Below, one piece after another: positions 9,386-18,095 of a DNA stretch of 64,000 nt. A program made the translations under genes and the position numbers. Every line of letters begins with the position of its first letter. Position 1 is the stretch's first letter. Source of the DNA: Verrucomicrobiia bacterium (GTDB lineage: Bacteria; Verrucomicrobiota; Verrucomicrobiia; Limisphaerales; DASXHY01). The DNA lies in contig DASPIL010000017.1 of the NCBI GenBank assembly GCA_035629175.1, positions 1 through 64,000 on the forward strand. Reading direction: 5' to 3'. The notes under the pieces were generated by a model. That model saw nothing but the letters and a program-made list of their open reading frames with translations, did no database searches and was not told the DNA's origin.

Positions 9386-12300
9386 CTAGAAGCTGAATTG
9401 CAGCCGCGCGATGAATGTTCGCTCCCGGGGTAGATTGCCGGTAACCGTGAGCGAGTGCAGATGGTAGTTTTCGTCGGAGAGGTTGAGAACTCCCGCTGCA
9501 ATGCTGGCACGGCGCTGCCAGAAGCGATACCCCCCAAGCACGTTGTAATGCCAGAAGTCGTCGCCAGGCTGGCTGGAGAGATCCGCCGAGTTTTGCTGGC
9601 GAAACCAGACTGCTTCAAAGCTGGAGAAAAGTCCTGACGCGTGGTTGAAGTTCGCGTGAAGGACCAGCTGATGCATCAGGCTTTCCGCGTCTTCGTGAGG
9701 AACAAAACCGCCGCTGAACTCGCCAGGCAGCAGGTGCCGCGTGTCAGGGCGCGTGGCCGTCAGATCAGACTGCGTTAGCCGGTACACAAGCCCTGCCGAC
9801 CATTCGGTTCCGATCAGTTGATTGGCAGTAAACACCACTGCGCGTTCCCGAAAATCGATATTTTCACGCAGGCCGTATCCGTTCACCAGAACAAGCACAT
9901 CGTCTTCTAAACCAAAGGGGTCCACGTAGATGCTGCCACGCCAGCGATCGACCTCGGAATAGAGTAATTCGCCCCGAAGGCCAAGGTAGGTTCCAGTTTT
10001 GAATTTCTGTTCGAGCGACAGTGCAAACGTGTCGTTCTCTCCTCCGGAAGTCCCGCCGCTTAGGGATTCAGGAATCAGGCTCCGAAACGCCTGGTTCAGC
10101 CCCGCGACTTGGGTGGGTTCGATGCGATGACTCTGATCCAGGCTCCCGCCGGTGAGCGAGCGAGTATAGGCGCCGCGCACGGTCGTTCCCGGCAGAGGCG
10201 TCCAAAGGAACCCGGCCTTTGGCGAGAGCTGATCCTCGGAATCTTCGCTTCCCCAGAAGGGCGGTGTAAAAAGAAAGCGTGGATACTTGATCCAGTCATA
10301 CGTGAGACCCGCGGTCAGCTGAAGCGGCTCCGCAACCTGCCACGAATGATAGCCGTAAAGGCTGTAGCGATGGAATTCCGCACGCACATCCTGGTCGGCG
10401 AGTATCGCGCCGGGGGAAAAAACTGTACCCTCAATATCGAAGGCAAGTTGCTCGAGGCGAAAATCGGTGTGTTGAAACAGAGCGCCGAGCACCGTCTGAT
10501 GATCGCCCATTTGGAAAATTTGCTGAACCTCAGCGCTGTACAGTTCCTGGCTGTTAGCTGCCGTTCCCCCGGCCGGCAATGCATGGACGCCGGTGATGCC
10601 ACCGTCGACTACAGCAGTGACCAGTTGGGAACGATCCGGGAAGGCCACCGAATAATGGTCCACTTCACGTGTCAGGATCACCAATGTATGGTTCCCCGGA
10701 CTCCACTCATGGTGATACCCAAGTTCCAGCGTTGGCTGGTGTGTTTCCCGTGAACGGCCCCGAACCCGCACATCGGGATCGTACGCCTCTGCGAGGTCGC
10801 CCGCATCGGTTTCCGAAATTCTGACATGGAACAGTAGATCGTCCTGCGCGGTAATCCGTTGCTTCAAAGAGAGGCCAAGGGCACGGGTCTCCTGGTCGTT
10901 GTTGTAACGCTGTCCCGGATCGATTTGGTAGTCTCCTTCCAGGCTGTAGTTGAAGGTGTCAAACGTCCCGTACTGCGCAAAGCTTTGCATCCACGCCCCG
11001 CGGCTCAGGTATTCCGTGCTCGAAACCAGGCCGATGCCCGTGCGATTGAACAGGCGCGAGTATTCACTTTGCGACACGGCAGGCGAGAGAGGCCCGGCGT
11101 CCACCGGGGCAAGAAGAGATGCCAGCCTGTATTCGGCAGATGCCGGCGTCTCAAAGCGGAGATCCCAGTGGTTGGGATCTCTCATCGATTCAAAGCTGTT
11201 GGCGAGGAAGAAATGCGCGGAATAGTTGGCGTAATCGTAGGCAACGGCGCGGTACGCTTCCCGCATTGCGACTTCCCCCATGCCCGCGTCTTCATAAATC
11301 CGGGCCAGGTTCGCACTGCGGACTGCGTGATCCTGCCGCAATAACAACTCCGAGCGAACGATGCTGCGGTTGTCGTTACGTTCCTGTGAACGTTCCAGTT
11401 CCCGAATCGCTTCGTTGATGCGGTTGTTGCGATGATGCACCAGCGCGGAATACAGATGCGGCGTGGGGTCGTTAGGATCCAATCCCGCGGCGAGTTGAAG
11501 CTCTCGTTCTGCGTGCGGAAAATCACCGATGGCTTCGTGAGCCTTGCCGAGATAGCTGCGCAATTCCGCGCGCTGCGGCTCCAGCGCCGCCGCGACCATC
11601 AGGTCTTCGCGGCCGCCAGTGACATCGCCGCGGCGAATCCGGGAAAGGCCGCGCCCGAGCCATGCATTGGCGAGCGCTGAATCAACAGCAATCGCGCGAT
11701 CAAACGACGTCAATGCCTCATCAAAGCGGTTGTCGGCGGCCTCGAGGAACCCCTGGAGCGCGAGGGCCTGGGCGTTTCGCGGCGAAAGTTCAAGGCCTTT
11801 TGTCAGCGCTTCGCGAGCCTCTGCCAGGCGTCCAAAGCTGAACTCCAGTTCGGCGAGCCGGGTCCAGGCAAATCCCAGACCGGGCGACACTACAGCGGCC
11901 TGGCGCGCCAGCCTGCGGGCGCGCTCGAGGGACTCGCCGCGAAGGCCGCCCGATTGCGCGTGATAACTCGAGGCCAGAAGCTCCGAGGCGGTTTCAGGAT
12001 TGGAAATTCCAGAATACGAATCCCGCCGAACGGAGTTGATCAACAGCCGCAGGGCAGCAGCGGATCGTTGTTCCGGAACTGCATCGGGCGCCACCGCGGC
12101 CAGCAGCGATTGCGCCTGCTCCACTTGTCCAACGGACAGCAGCAACGCCGCATGAAAAACCCGCCCGGCATTTGAGGCAGGCGCTCCATTGGTTGGATGC
12201 CGCGCGAGCGCATTGAGCAGGTCGCCTTGTTGATACGCCGCAAGCGAATCGGCAAGGGCTGCGCGTTCTGCATCCGCAAACGCCAGTTCAGCAGGATCAA

Positions 12301-12916
12301 TGACGGCCGGATAATAAAAGGCCCACTGAAGCACGTGGTTCACGATGAAGCCGGCCGTTGGAGCAGGCGCGCGTCCTGGTTCAGCAACCGCCTGCTGCCC
12401 GTTGGTCAGGATCAGCGTCGCTTGTTCATTTCCAAACGTCACTGTTCCATCGATCACAGAAAGCGTCGTGCGGCCCAGACCATTCACCGCCATCACAAAC
12501 TCAGTCCCTTCGATGCCCGCGCTGGCGCCCCGGGTGACAACGCGAATACGTCCCGGTTTGTCGCGGTGAAAGAAGGAAAGCACACCGCGGAAAAGTTCGA
12601 GGCCGGACTGCCCATCGCGCACCGGTAGGATTTCGAGCTCGGTGGACGCTCCGAATGGAATGACGCTTTCTCCACTCCAGCGCAGCGCCACCCTGCTGTT
12701 GGCGCTCGTCCTCAAGCGGTCGCCCGCCGAGAGAAGCTGGTTTGTCGCGCCCGGTGTCCACGTCGAAGTCCCCGCAGGCAGGACCTGCACGGTGCCCTGT
12801 AATTCTACAATCCGGATCTGCTCCGCTTGGGAACTTTGTCCCCATCCGCACAAGGTGCTGGCTTCAAAGAGCAATACAACGGCGACAATGCAGGTGATCT
12901 GGTGTGACAGTTTCAC
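9386..12916 (-). CDS. FecR-TPR-outer-membrane beta-barrel fusion protein
   Basis: 1176 residues in one uninterrupted frame. A signal peptide occupies about 1-27. A FecR-type domain follows at about 35-190 (LQGTVQVLPAG, LSAGDRLRTSANSRVALRW, GIEGTEFVMAV). Tetratricopeptide repeats run from about 225 to 600 (e.g. AWTRLAELEFSFGRLAEA, LALQGFLEAADNRFDEAL, PHLYSALVHHRNNRINEA). A beta-barrel like the C-terminal part of TonB-dependent receptors covers about 615-1176 (LSPKAGFLWTPLPGTTVRG) and ends in FSF, the usual outer-membrane insertion signal. No plug domain or TonB box is evident. TPR-plus-barrel order recalls polysaccharide exporters such as BcsC and PgaA. Function is unknown; the architecture is directly visible. 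Confidence 0.85.
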   Translation of the reverse strand: MKLSHQITCIVAVVLLFEASTLCGWGQSSQAEQIRIVELQGTVQVLPAGTSTWTPGATNQLLSAGDRLRTSANSRVALRWSGESVIPFGASTELEILPVRDGQSGLELFRGVLSFFHRDKPGRIRVVTRGASAGIEGTEFVMAVNGLGRTTLSVIDGTVTFGNEQATLILTNGQQAVAEPGRAPAPTAGFIVNHVLQWAFYYPAVIDPAELAFADAERAALADSLAAYQQGDLLNALARHPTNGAPASNAGRVFHAALLLSVGQVEQAQSLLAAVAPDAVPEQRSAAALRLLINSVRRDSYSGISNPETASELLASSYHAQSGGLRGESLERARRLARQAAVVSPGLGFAWTRLAELEFSFGRLAEAREALTKGLELSPRNAQALALQGFLEAADNRFDEALTSFDRAIAVDSALANAWLGRGLSRIRRGDVTGGREDLMVAAALEPQRAELRSYLGKAHEAIGDFPHAERELQLAAGLDPNDPTPHLYSALVHHRNNRINEAIRELERSQERNDNRSIVRSELLLRQDHAVRSANLARIYEDAGMGEVAMREAYRAVAYDYANYSAHFFLANSFESMRDPNHWDLRFETPASAEYRLASLLAPVDAGPLSPAVSQSEYSRLFNRTGIGLVSSTEYLSRGAWMQSFAQYGTFDTFNYSLEGDYQIDPGQRYNNDQETRALGLSLKQRITAQDDLLFHVRISETDAGDLAEAYDPDVRVRGRSRETHQPTLELGYHHEWSPGNHTLVILTREVDHYSVAFPDRSQLVTAVVDGGITGVHALPAGGTAANSQELYSAEVQQIFQMGDHQTVLGALFQHTDFRLEQLAFDIEGTVFSPGAILADQDVRAEFHRYSLYGYHSWQVAEPLQLTAGLTYDWIKYPRFLFTPPFWGSEDSEDQLSPKAGFLWTPLPGTTVRGAYTRSLTGGSLDQSHRIEPTQVAGLNQAFRSLIPESLSGGTSGGENDTFALSLEQKFKTGTYLGLRGELLYSEVDRWRGSIYVDPFGLEDDVLVLVNGYGLRENIDFRERAVVFTANQLIGTEWSAGLVYRLTQSDLTATRPDTRHLLPGEFSGGFVPHEDAESLMHQLVLHANFNHASGLFSSFEAVWFRQQNSADLSSQPGDDFWHYNVLGGYRFWQRRASIAAGVLNLSDENYHLHSLTVTGNLPRERTFIARLQFSF

Positions 12917-12946
12917 TTGGTGATTTCATTAACGTTTCCTGAAGGC

Positions 12947-12960
12947 GCCAGCCTGCTGGC
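12947..12960. promoter_or_regulatory. Short palindrome upstream of the FecR-TPR-barrel gene
   Basis: GCCAGC-CT-GCTGGC, a perfect 6-bp inverted repeat with a 2-bp centre, located 30 bp before the start codon of the FecR-TPR-barrel gene. It could be an operator or a leader hairpin. No partner regulator is known. Confidence 0.35.
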
Positions 12961-13007
12961 CCATCCTCCTCGTCCGAGGCGGCGATACGAAATCACAAAC
13001 GGAACCG

Positions 13008-13023
13008 GTTTACAATCGTAAAC
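13008..13023. promoter_or_regulatory. Inverted repeat GTTTAC-N4-GTAAAC, candidate operator
   Basis: A perfect 6-bp inverted repeat with a 4-bp spacer, about 92 bp upstream of the FecR-TPR-barrel start and just beyond the 3' end of the AmpG-like permease. It partly overlaps a second palindrome (AACCGGTT at 13003-13010). The position fits a regulator site for the barrel gene; this is inference from symmetry only. Confidence 0.4.
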
Positions 13024-13051
13024 GTCCTGCGGAGAAGGTTTGCGAATCCAG

Positions 13052-14353
13052 TCAACGGGTATCTTGTTTCCGGCCGAACCCTTCCTGAACCGGGATCAAT
13101 GCCGTCACTATAAACCCGGGCAGTGTCGCGATGAGCACCCACATGAAAAAACGGGGGTAGCCCAACAGGTCCTGCAGCCATCCGCTCCACATGCCTGGCA
13201 GCATCAAGCCAAGCGCCATGAACCCCGTGCAGATGGCGTAATGCGCAGTCTGATGCTGGCCGCGAGCAATATGGATCATGTAGAGCATGTACGCCGTGAA
13301 GCCGAAACCGTATCCGAATTGCTCGGCGGCGACGCACGCCGCGACCACGCCTGTGCTGGACGGCAGCGCGTATGCGAGATATACGAACAACGCGTTCGGA
13401 GCGTGCGTTGCAAATGCCATGGGCCAGAGACAGCGGCGCAACCCGAACCGTGAAACCACCCAGCCTCCCAACAGCCCGCCCGTCATGAGCGCGATGACGC
13501 CGCCCGTTCCATACACCATGCTGAATGCGCGGTTGCTCAAGCCCAGCCCGCCTGACTCGTTCGAATCAATCAGGAAGGCTTGCGCCATCGGCAGCAATTG
13601 TGCCTCGGCAAAGCGATACAAAAGAAGGAACGAGAGCAGGACACCTATTCGTCTCTTCCCGAAAAAACTGCGGAAGGTTTCAACGAAATCCCGCCAGAAA
13701 CGCGTTGATCCTTCCCACGATCCCTCCCGATCGGCCGCCGACCGGGGAAGGATTGACCTGTGGTAAATGCCGAGGGCCGCAAAGAGGATTGCCAGACCTG
13801 CAAACGCAATCATCCACGCCGTTCGGACATTCCCGAGTTCAGCCTGCAGCGCGGCCACCAGGAAAATAAATGGGCCCTTCATTGAAAGGGTGGCGAGCCG
13901 GTATACGGCGTTGCGAACGCCCACAAAGAAGGATTGTTCCTGCTCCGACAGCGCCAGGATGTAAAATCCATCAGCTGCGATGTCGTGCGTGGCGGAGCTG
14001 AATGCCAGGAGAAAAAAGCAAACAATCGAGCCTGGCACAAACCACGATGCCGGCAGGAGGCACGCGAGCGCTCCCGCGGCCACGCTTAACAGGATCTGCG
14101 TTCTCCAAATCCAGAGGCGACGCGTCCGCAGGAGGTCCACGAGGGGGCTCCAAAGGGGTTTCAGAACCCAGGGCAGATAAAAAAGTCCCGTGTAAAAAGC
14201 CACTTTCGTGTTCGACACGCCGAGCGCCTTGTAGAGCAGGAGCGCCACCGTCGTGACCAGCGCATTGGGCAAACCTTCCGCAAGATAGAGCGTCGGAATC
14301 CACGCCCAGGGACGCCGATGCTGGCTAGGGTTTGTTTGGCTGGGCTGAAACAC
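13052..14353 (-). CDS. AmpG-like MFS permease
   Basis: 433 residues, about 12 membrane segments. The opening [20 protein letters not shown] followed by [18 protein letters not shown] is the pattern of AmpG / PAT-family permeases, which import muropeptides (GlcNAc-anhydro-MurNAc peptides) or export acetyl-CoA. [14 protein letters not shown] in the third or fourth helix is also characteristic. Muropeptide recycling is a possible role, but related MFS members in this phylum have unknown substrates and no other recycling gene is nearby. It is divergent from hisF across 119 bp. Confidence 0.8.
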   Translation of the reverse strand: MFQPSQTNPSQHRRPWAWIPTLYLAEGLPNALVTTVALLLYKALGVSNTKVAFYTGLFYLPWVLKPLWSPLVDLLRTRRLWIWRTQILLSVAAGALACLLPASWFVPGSIVCFFLLAFSSATHDIAADGFYILALSEQEQSFFVGVRNAVYRLATLSMKGPFIFLVAALQAELGNVRTAWMIAFAGLAILFAALGIYHRSILPRSAADREGSWEGSTRFWRDFVETFRSFFGKRRIGVLLSFLLLYRFAEAQLLPMAQAFLIDSNESGGLGLSNRAFSMVYGTGGVIALMTGGLLGGWVVSRFGLRRCLWPMAFATHAPNALFVYLAYALPSSTGVVAACVAAEQFGYGFGFTAYMLYMIHIARGQHQTAHYAICTGFMALGLMLPGMWSGWLQDLLGYPRFFMWVLIATLPGFIVTALIPVQEGFGRKQDTR

Positions 14354-14472
14354 GACGCGTGTTTATCAGCAAATCTCCGCGCTCAGCAAGGGCGCAGGTG
14401 TGTCCGGCGTTCCCAACGGCTGCCGTGCGCAAAGTGATTGCACTGCGCTGCGGCTGCCGCTCAAATGCTGTG

Positions 14473-15246
14473 GTGATTGCAAAACGTGTCATACCATGCC
14501 TCGACGTCCACGATGGAAAAGTCACCCGTGGCGTGCAGTTTGGCAAAGCGGAATCGGGTGAACTGCGCAACGTCGGAGATCCTGTGGAACTCGCAATCCG
14601 CTACAATGAGCAGGGCGCCGATGAAATGGTTTTCTTTGACATCACCGCCAGCGCCCATGGCCGCAAGACGATGGTGGATGTCATCGAACGCGCCGCCGCC
14701 GAGTGTTTCATGCCGCTGACGGTCGGCGGCGGAATTAAATCGGTCGACGACATGTACGCGATGCTTCGCGCTGGCGCTGACAAGATCAGCATCAATTCCT
14801 CTGCACTCGTGGATCCGGAGTTGATCCGGCGCGGAGCGGAAAAGTTTGGCAGCCAGTGCATCGTGGTGTCGATCGATGCAAAGAGGATCGCGCCTGACCA
14901 GTGGCGGGTGTTCTCGCACGGCGGCCGAAAGGATACGGGACTGGAAGCCGTCGCATGGGCTCAGAATGCAGTGAAGCTCGGAGCTGGCGAAATCGTGTTG
15001 AATTCCATCGACGCTGATGGAACCAAGGCGGGGTTCGACCTGGTGATCACGCGCCGCGTCAGTGAAGCAGTCGGGGTTCCCGTGGTGGCGAGCGGGGGAG
15101 CTGGCAAACTGGAGCACATGGCGGAGGTGCTGCTCGAAGGCAAAGCAGACGCGGTCCTGGCCGCGAGCATCTTCCATTTTGGAACCTATACGGTCGCGGA
15201 CGTAAAGCGGTTCCTTGCCGAAAAGAAAATCCCGGTTCGCTTCTGA
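14473..15246 (+). CDS. hisF: Imidazole glycerol phosphate synthase, cyclase subunit
   Basis: 257 residues from a GTG start ([12 protein letters not shown]), the length and N-terminus expected for HisF; a second GTG directly upstream is equally possible. The TIM barrel carries both catalytic aspartates, Asp11 in [10 protein letters not shown] and the one in VVSIDAKR near 130, plus phosphate-binding loops ([22 protein letters not shown]). It closes the imidazole ring of IGP in histidine biosynthesis using ammonia from HisH. No other his gene is present here, so hisF is detached from the rest of the pathway. It is followed 23 bp later by a DUF486 gene and a terminator. Confidence 0.97.
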   Translation: MIAKRVIPCLDVHDGKVTRGVQFGKAESGELRNVGDPVELAIRYNEQGADEMVFFDITASAHGRKTMVDVIERAAAECFMPLTVGGGIKSVDDMYAMLRAGADKISINSSALVDPELIRRGAEKFGSQCIVVSIDAKRIAPDQWRVFSHGGRKDTGLEAVAWAQNAVKLGAGEIVLNSIDADGTKAGFDLVITRRVSEAVGVPVVASGGAGKLEHMAEVLLEGKADAVLAASIFHFGTYTVADVKRFLAEKKIPVRF

Positions 15247-15269
15247 GCCGCGCCGAACGCAGCACATCC

Positions 15270-15638
15270 ATGAATACCACTCCTGACCTGGGTTCCCGAC
15301 TCCTGCCGATCCTGCTCCTGGCGTGCTCGAACATCTTCATGACCTTCGCCTGGTACGGCCATTTAAAGTTCAAAGGCAAACCGCTCGCGCTGGTCATCCT
15401 GGTGAGCTGGGGAATTGCGTTTTTCGAATACGTCCTGATGGTTCCCGCCAATCGGTGGGGCCACTCGGTTTATTCCGCGACACAGCTCAAGATCCTGCAG
15501 GAGGTGATTACGATCGTTGTTTTTTGCGGCTTCGCGGTGCTGTACCTGCACGAAAAAATCCGCTGGAACCACATCGCCGCCTTTCTCTGCATCCTTGCGG
15601 CTGTCGCGTTCACATTCCTGCCAAAGAATCCGCAATAG
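15270..15638 (+). CDS. DMT-family (DUF486) small membrane protein
   Basis: 122 residues with four hydrophobic helices. The patterns NIFMTFAWYGHLKF, WGIAFFEYVLMVPANRWG, SATQLKILQEVITIVVF and LHEKIRWNH are those of the DUF486 branch of the drug/metabolite transporter superfamily. The function of this family is not established. It is probably co-transcribed with hisF, and a rho-independent terminator follows directly. Confidence 0.92.
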   Translation: MNTTPDLGSRLLPILLLACSNIFMTFAWYGHLKFKGKPLALVILVSWGIAFFEYVLMVPANRWGHSVYSATQLKILQEVITIVVFCGFAVLYLHEKIRWNHIAAFLCILAAVAFTFLPKNPQ

Positions 15639-15663
15639 GCGCAGGCCCGCGCGGCCCGCACCT

Positions 15664-15696
15664 GTGTCCGAAAACTCACGGACGCGCGATTTTTTT
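15664..15696 (+). terminator. Rho-independent terminator after hisF-DUF486
   Basis: A stem GTGTCCG / CGGACGC (one wobble pair) closes an 8-nt loop, and is followed by a run of seven T. It lies 26 bp after the DUF486 stop and before the histidine kinase gene, so it should separate the two transcription units. Confidence 0.75.
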
Positions 15697-15744
15697 ATCC
15701 CCTTTTTTTCCATCTTTTGGTAATCACGCGCATCCAGAGACGCC

Positions 15745-17451
15745 ATGCCATCGAATCACTCTAAAGCCATCTTTGACGGGTTCGTGCCGCAGATTGGGGT
15801 CACGCCGCTTGCCGAACTGCTCTCCAACCTGCTCGGGGAGATAGCCGCATTGATGGAGGTGGAACGCGTCGGGTATTCGCGGATGGAACGCGATGGGTCG
15901 TCGATTCAGCAGGAGTTTCAATATTACCTTTCCCGCCGGCATTGTGACGCAGGTTCCCTGCTGCGGCTGTACGCCCGGGATTATCCCGGGTATTTCGCGG
16001 CATTGAACGCGCGTTCGAATGTCATCGTTTCGCACGATGTGATGTCGGACCCGCGGCTTGCAGAATTCCAGCAAACCTATTTCAAGCCACTGGGAATCAC
16101 GTCCATGCTCGACGTCCCGGTTCACCGCGCCGGCCAGTTATACGGCGTCATCTGTCACGAGCATGTGGGTCCCCCGCGTCATTGGACCGACATGGAAGTG
16201 GAAGCGGCGCGCAGCTTTGCGCATCTCGTGGCGCTCGCCATTGAGACCGACCAGCGGCAGAAGATGGAAGCCGCCGTGCGGGATCGCGAGGCGCGGTATC
16301 GCGCCGCCATTGAACACACCCCCGCCGCGATCGTGGTGCTGAACGCAGCAACGGGAAAGTTTGTTGAAACCAATGACAACGCCGTCCGGCTGTTTGGCCT
16401 TTCGCGCGAGGAATTGCTGGACACAGGGCCCGCCGAACTCAGCCCGCCGAGGCAGGCCGATGGACGCCCAAGCAAGGATGTCGCACGCGAGAACATCGGG
16501 GCCGCAGTTAATGGCGAGACGCGGATTTTCGAATGGTTGCACCGTGACAGGTCGGGCAGGGACATCCCGTGCGAAATTCGCATCGCCCGGATGCCAGCCG
16601 AGGACGAGACCCTCGTGATCGCCGCGATCATGGACATCACCGAGCGCAAACGCGCCGAAGCCGAATTGCGAATGGCGCTGGAACAGGAACGCGAACTCAG
16701 CGAGCTGAAGACAAACTTTGTTAACGTGGTTTCACACGAGTTTCGGACTCCGCTCGGGGTCATTGTTTCGTCGGCTGAAATCCTTGAGCATTACTTTGAG
16801 CGGCTGCCGGGCGAGCAGCGCGCCGGCCATTTGCAGGACATCGGATTCGCAGCGCAGCAGATGGCGGGTTTGATGGATGAGGTGCTTCTGCTCGGCAGGG
16901 TCGATTCCGGACGCATGCAGTGCAATCCCGAACCGCTCGACATGGCGGGCTTTTGCCGACGGCTCGTCGACGAGCAGCTCTCTGCGACGCATCGCAAATG
17001 TCCCATCCAATTGACCGTTGAAGGATGCGCGAGTCAGGCGTCTGCTGATGAAGCCCTCCTGCGCCATGTCTTCAACAATCTACTGTCCAATGCGGTGAAA
17101 TATTCGGCCGCTGGCAGTGTTGTGACGTTTGTGGTCAGGCGCGAGGAGCGGGACGCGGTGTTCGAAATTCAGGATCACGGGATCGGAATTCCCGCATCTG
17201 ATCAGAAACGCCTGTTCGAGGCGTTTCATCGCGGGCAGAACGTTGGCGACATCGCGGGGACGGGCCTGGGCCTGGTGATTGCGAAAAGCTGTGTCGACCT
17301 GCACAGCGGCACGATTGCGATCTCCAGCGAACCCGGCAAAGGCACGCGCGTCACGGTTCGCCTGCCGCTCTTTCGCACGCGCCGCAGTGACACTCGCAAT
17401 GGCGCGACAAAGACGAAACGACAGGCTGCCGCTTCCATGGATGCCATATGA
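15745..17451 (+). CDS. GAF-PAS hybrid sensor histidine kinase
   Basis: 568 residues, no membrane segment, so a cytoplasmic sensor. A GAF domain covers about 20-170 (GITSMLDVPVHRAGQLYGVICHEH) and a PAS domain about 180-300 (RYRAAIEHTPAAIVVLN; ITERKRAEAELR). The HisKA H-box VVSHEFRTPLG places the phosphorylated His at about 331. The ATPase part has an N-box (FNNLLSNAVKYS, near 443), G1 (DHGIGIPASD) and G2 (GTGLGLVIAKS). The stop overlaps the response regulator start by ATGA, so the two form a coupled two-component pair. The signal is unknown. Confidence 0.95.
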   Translation: MPSNHSKAIFDGFVPQIGVTPLAELLSNLLGEIAALMEVERVGYSRMERDGSSIQQEFQYYLSRRHCDAGSLLRLYARDYPGYFAALNARSNVIVSHDVMSDPRLAEFQQTYFKPLGITSMLDVPVHRAGQLYGVICHEHVGPPRHWTDMEVEAARSFAHLVALAIETDQRQKMEAAVRDREARYRAAIEHTPAAIVVLNAATGKFVETNDNAVRLFGLSREELLDTGPAELSPPRQADGRPSKDVARENIGAAVNGETRIFEWLHRDRSGRDIPCEIRIARMPAEDETLVIAAIMDITERKRAEAELRMALEQERELSELKTNFVNVVSHEFRTPLGVIVSSAEILEHYFERLPGEQRAGHLQDIGFAAQQMAGLMDEVLLLGRVDSGRMQCNPEPLDMAGFCRRLVDEQLSATHRKCPIQLTVEGCASQASADEALLRHVFNNLLSNAVKYSAAGSVVTFVVRREERDAVFEIQDHGIGIPASDQKRLFEAFHRGQNVGDIAGTGLGLVIAKSCVDLHSGTIAISSEPGKGTRVTVRLPLFRTRRSDTRNGATKTKRQAAASMDAI

Positions 17452-18095
17452 ACAGGATACTTGTCATCGAAGATCAGCCGCAGATGCGGAAGAATATCGT
17501 GACCATTCTGACCATGGAGAACTTCACGGTGTTGAGCGCGGAAAATGGCCGGCTGGGACTGGAGCTCGCGCGACGCGAGACGCCCGACCTGATCATCTGC
17601 GACGTCATGATGCCCGACCTGGACGGCTACGGAGTTCTCAAGGCATTGCGGGAGGAATCGGCGACCGCTGACATCCCCTTCATTTTTCTGACGGCGAAGA
17701 GCGAAAAGCTGGATATACGTGCCGGGATGAATTTCGGAGCGGACGATTACCTCACCAAGCCCGTAACACGCGATGATTTGCTCGCGGCGATCGCTGCGAG
17801 GCTCGAGCGGAGGCGATCGGTGGACGCGGCGCACAGCGGTCGCGGGTTCCAGCCCGATTTTTCCTCACCTGCACCGTTGAAGCGCCTCGGTTTGACCGAA
17901 CGGGAATCAGAAGTGTTGTTATGGGTATCGCAGGGAAAGAGCAACGCTGAGATTGGAATCATTCTTGGCATGGCCGAGAAGACGGTAAAGAAGCACATGG
18001 GCAACATCTTCGAGAAGCTTGGCCTGGAAGGGCGCAACGCGGCGACCGTGCGCGCTCTGGAGGTGCTCAATTCACCTGCCCGCGTTCGGAACTAG
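17448..18095 (+). CDS. Response regulator, REC plus LuxR-type HTH
   Basis: 215 residues. The receiver domain (1-120) has the acidic pair in VIEDQ, phosphoacceptor Asp52 in IICDVMMPDLDGYG, and Lys in LTKPVTRDD. The C-terminal LuxR/NarL-type helix-turn-helix at about 145-205 reads LTERESEVLLWVSQGKSNAEI then AEKTVKKHMGNIFEKLG. It is translationally coupled to the kinase directly upstream, its evident partner. Its 3' end overlaps the convergent SLC13-family gene by 24 bp, which leaves no room for a separate terminator. Confidence 0.95.
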   Translation: MNRILVIEDQPQMRKNIVTILTMENFTVLSAENGRLGLELARRETPDLIICDVMMPDLDGYGVLKALREESATADIPFIFLTAKSEKLDIRAGMNFGADDYLTKPVTRDDLLAAIAARLERRRSVDAAHSGRGFQPDFSSPAPLKRLGLTERESEVLLWVSQGKSNAEIGIILGMAEKTVKKHMGNIFEKLGLEGRNAATVRALEVLNSPARVRN

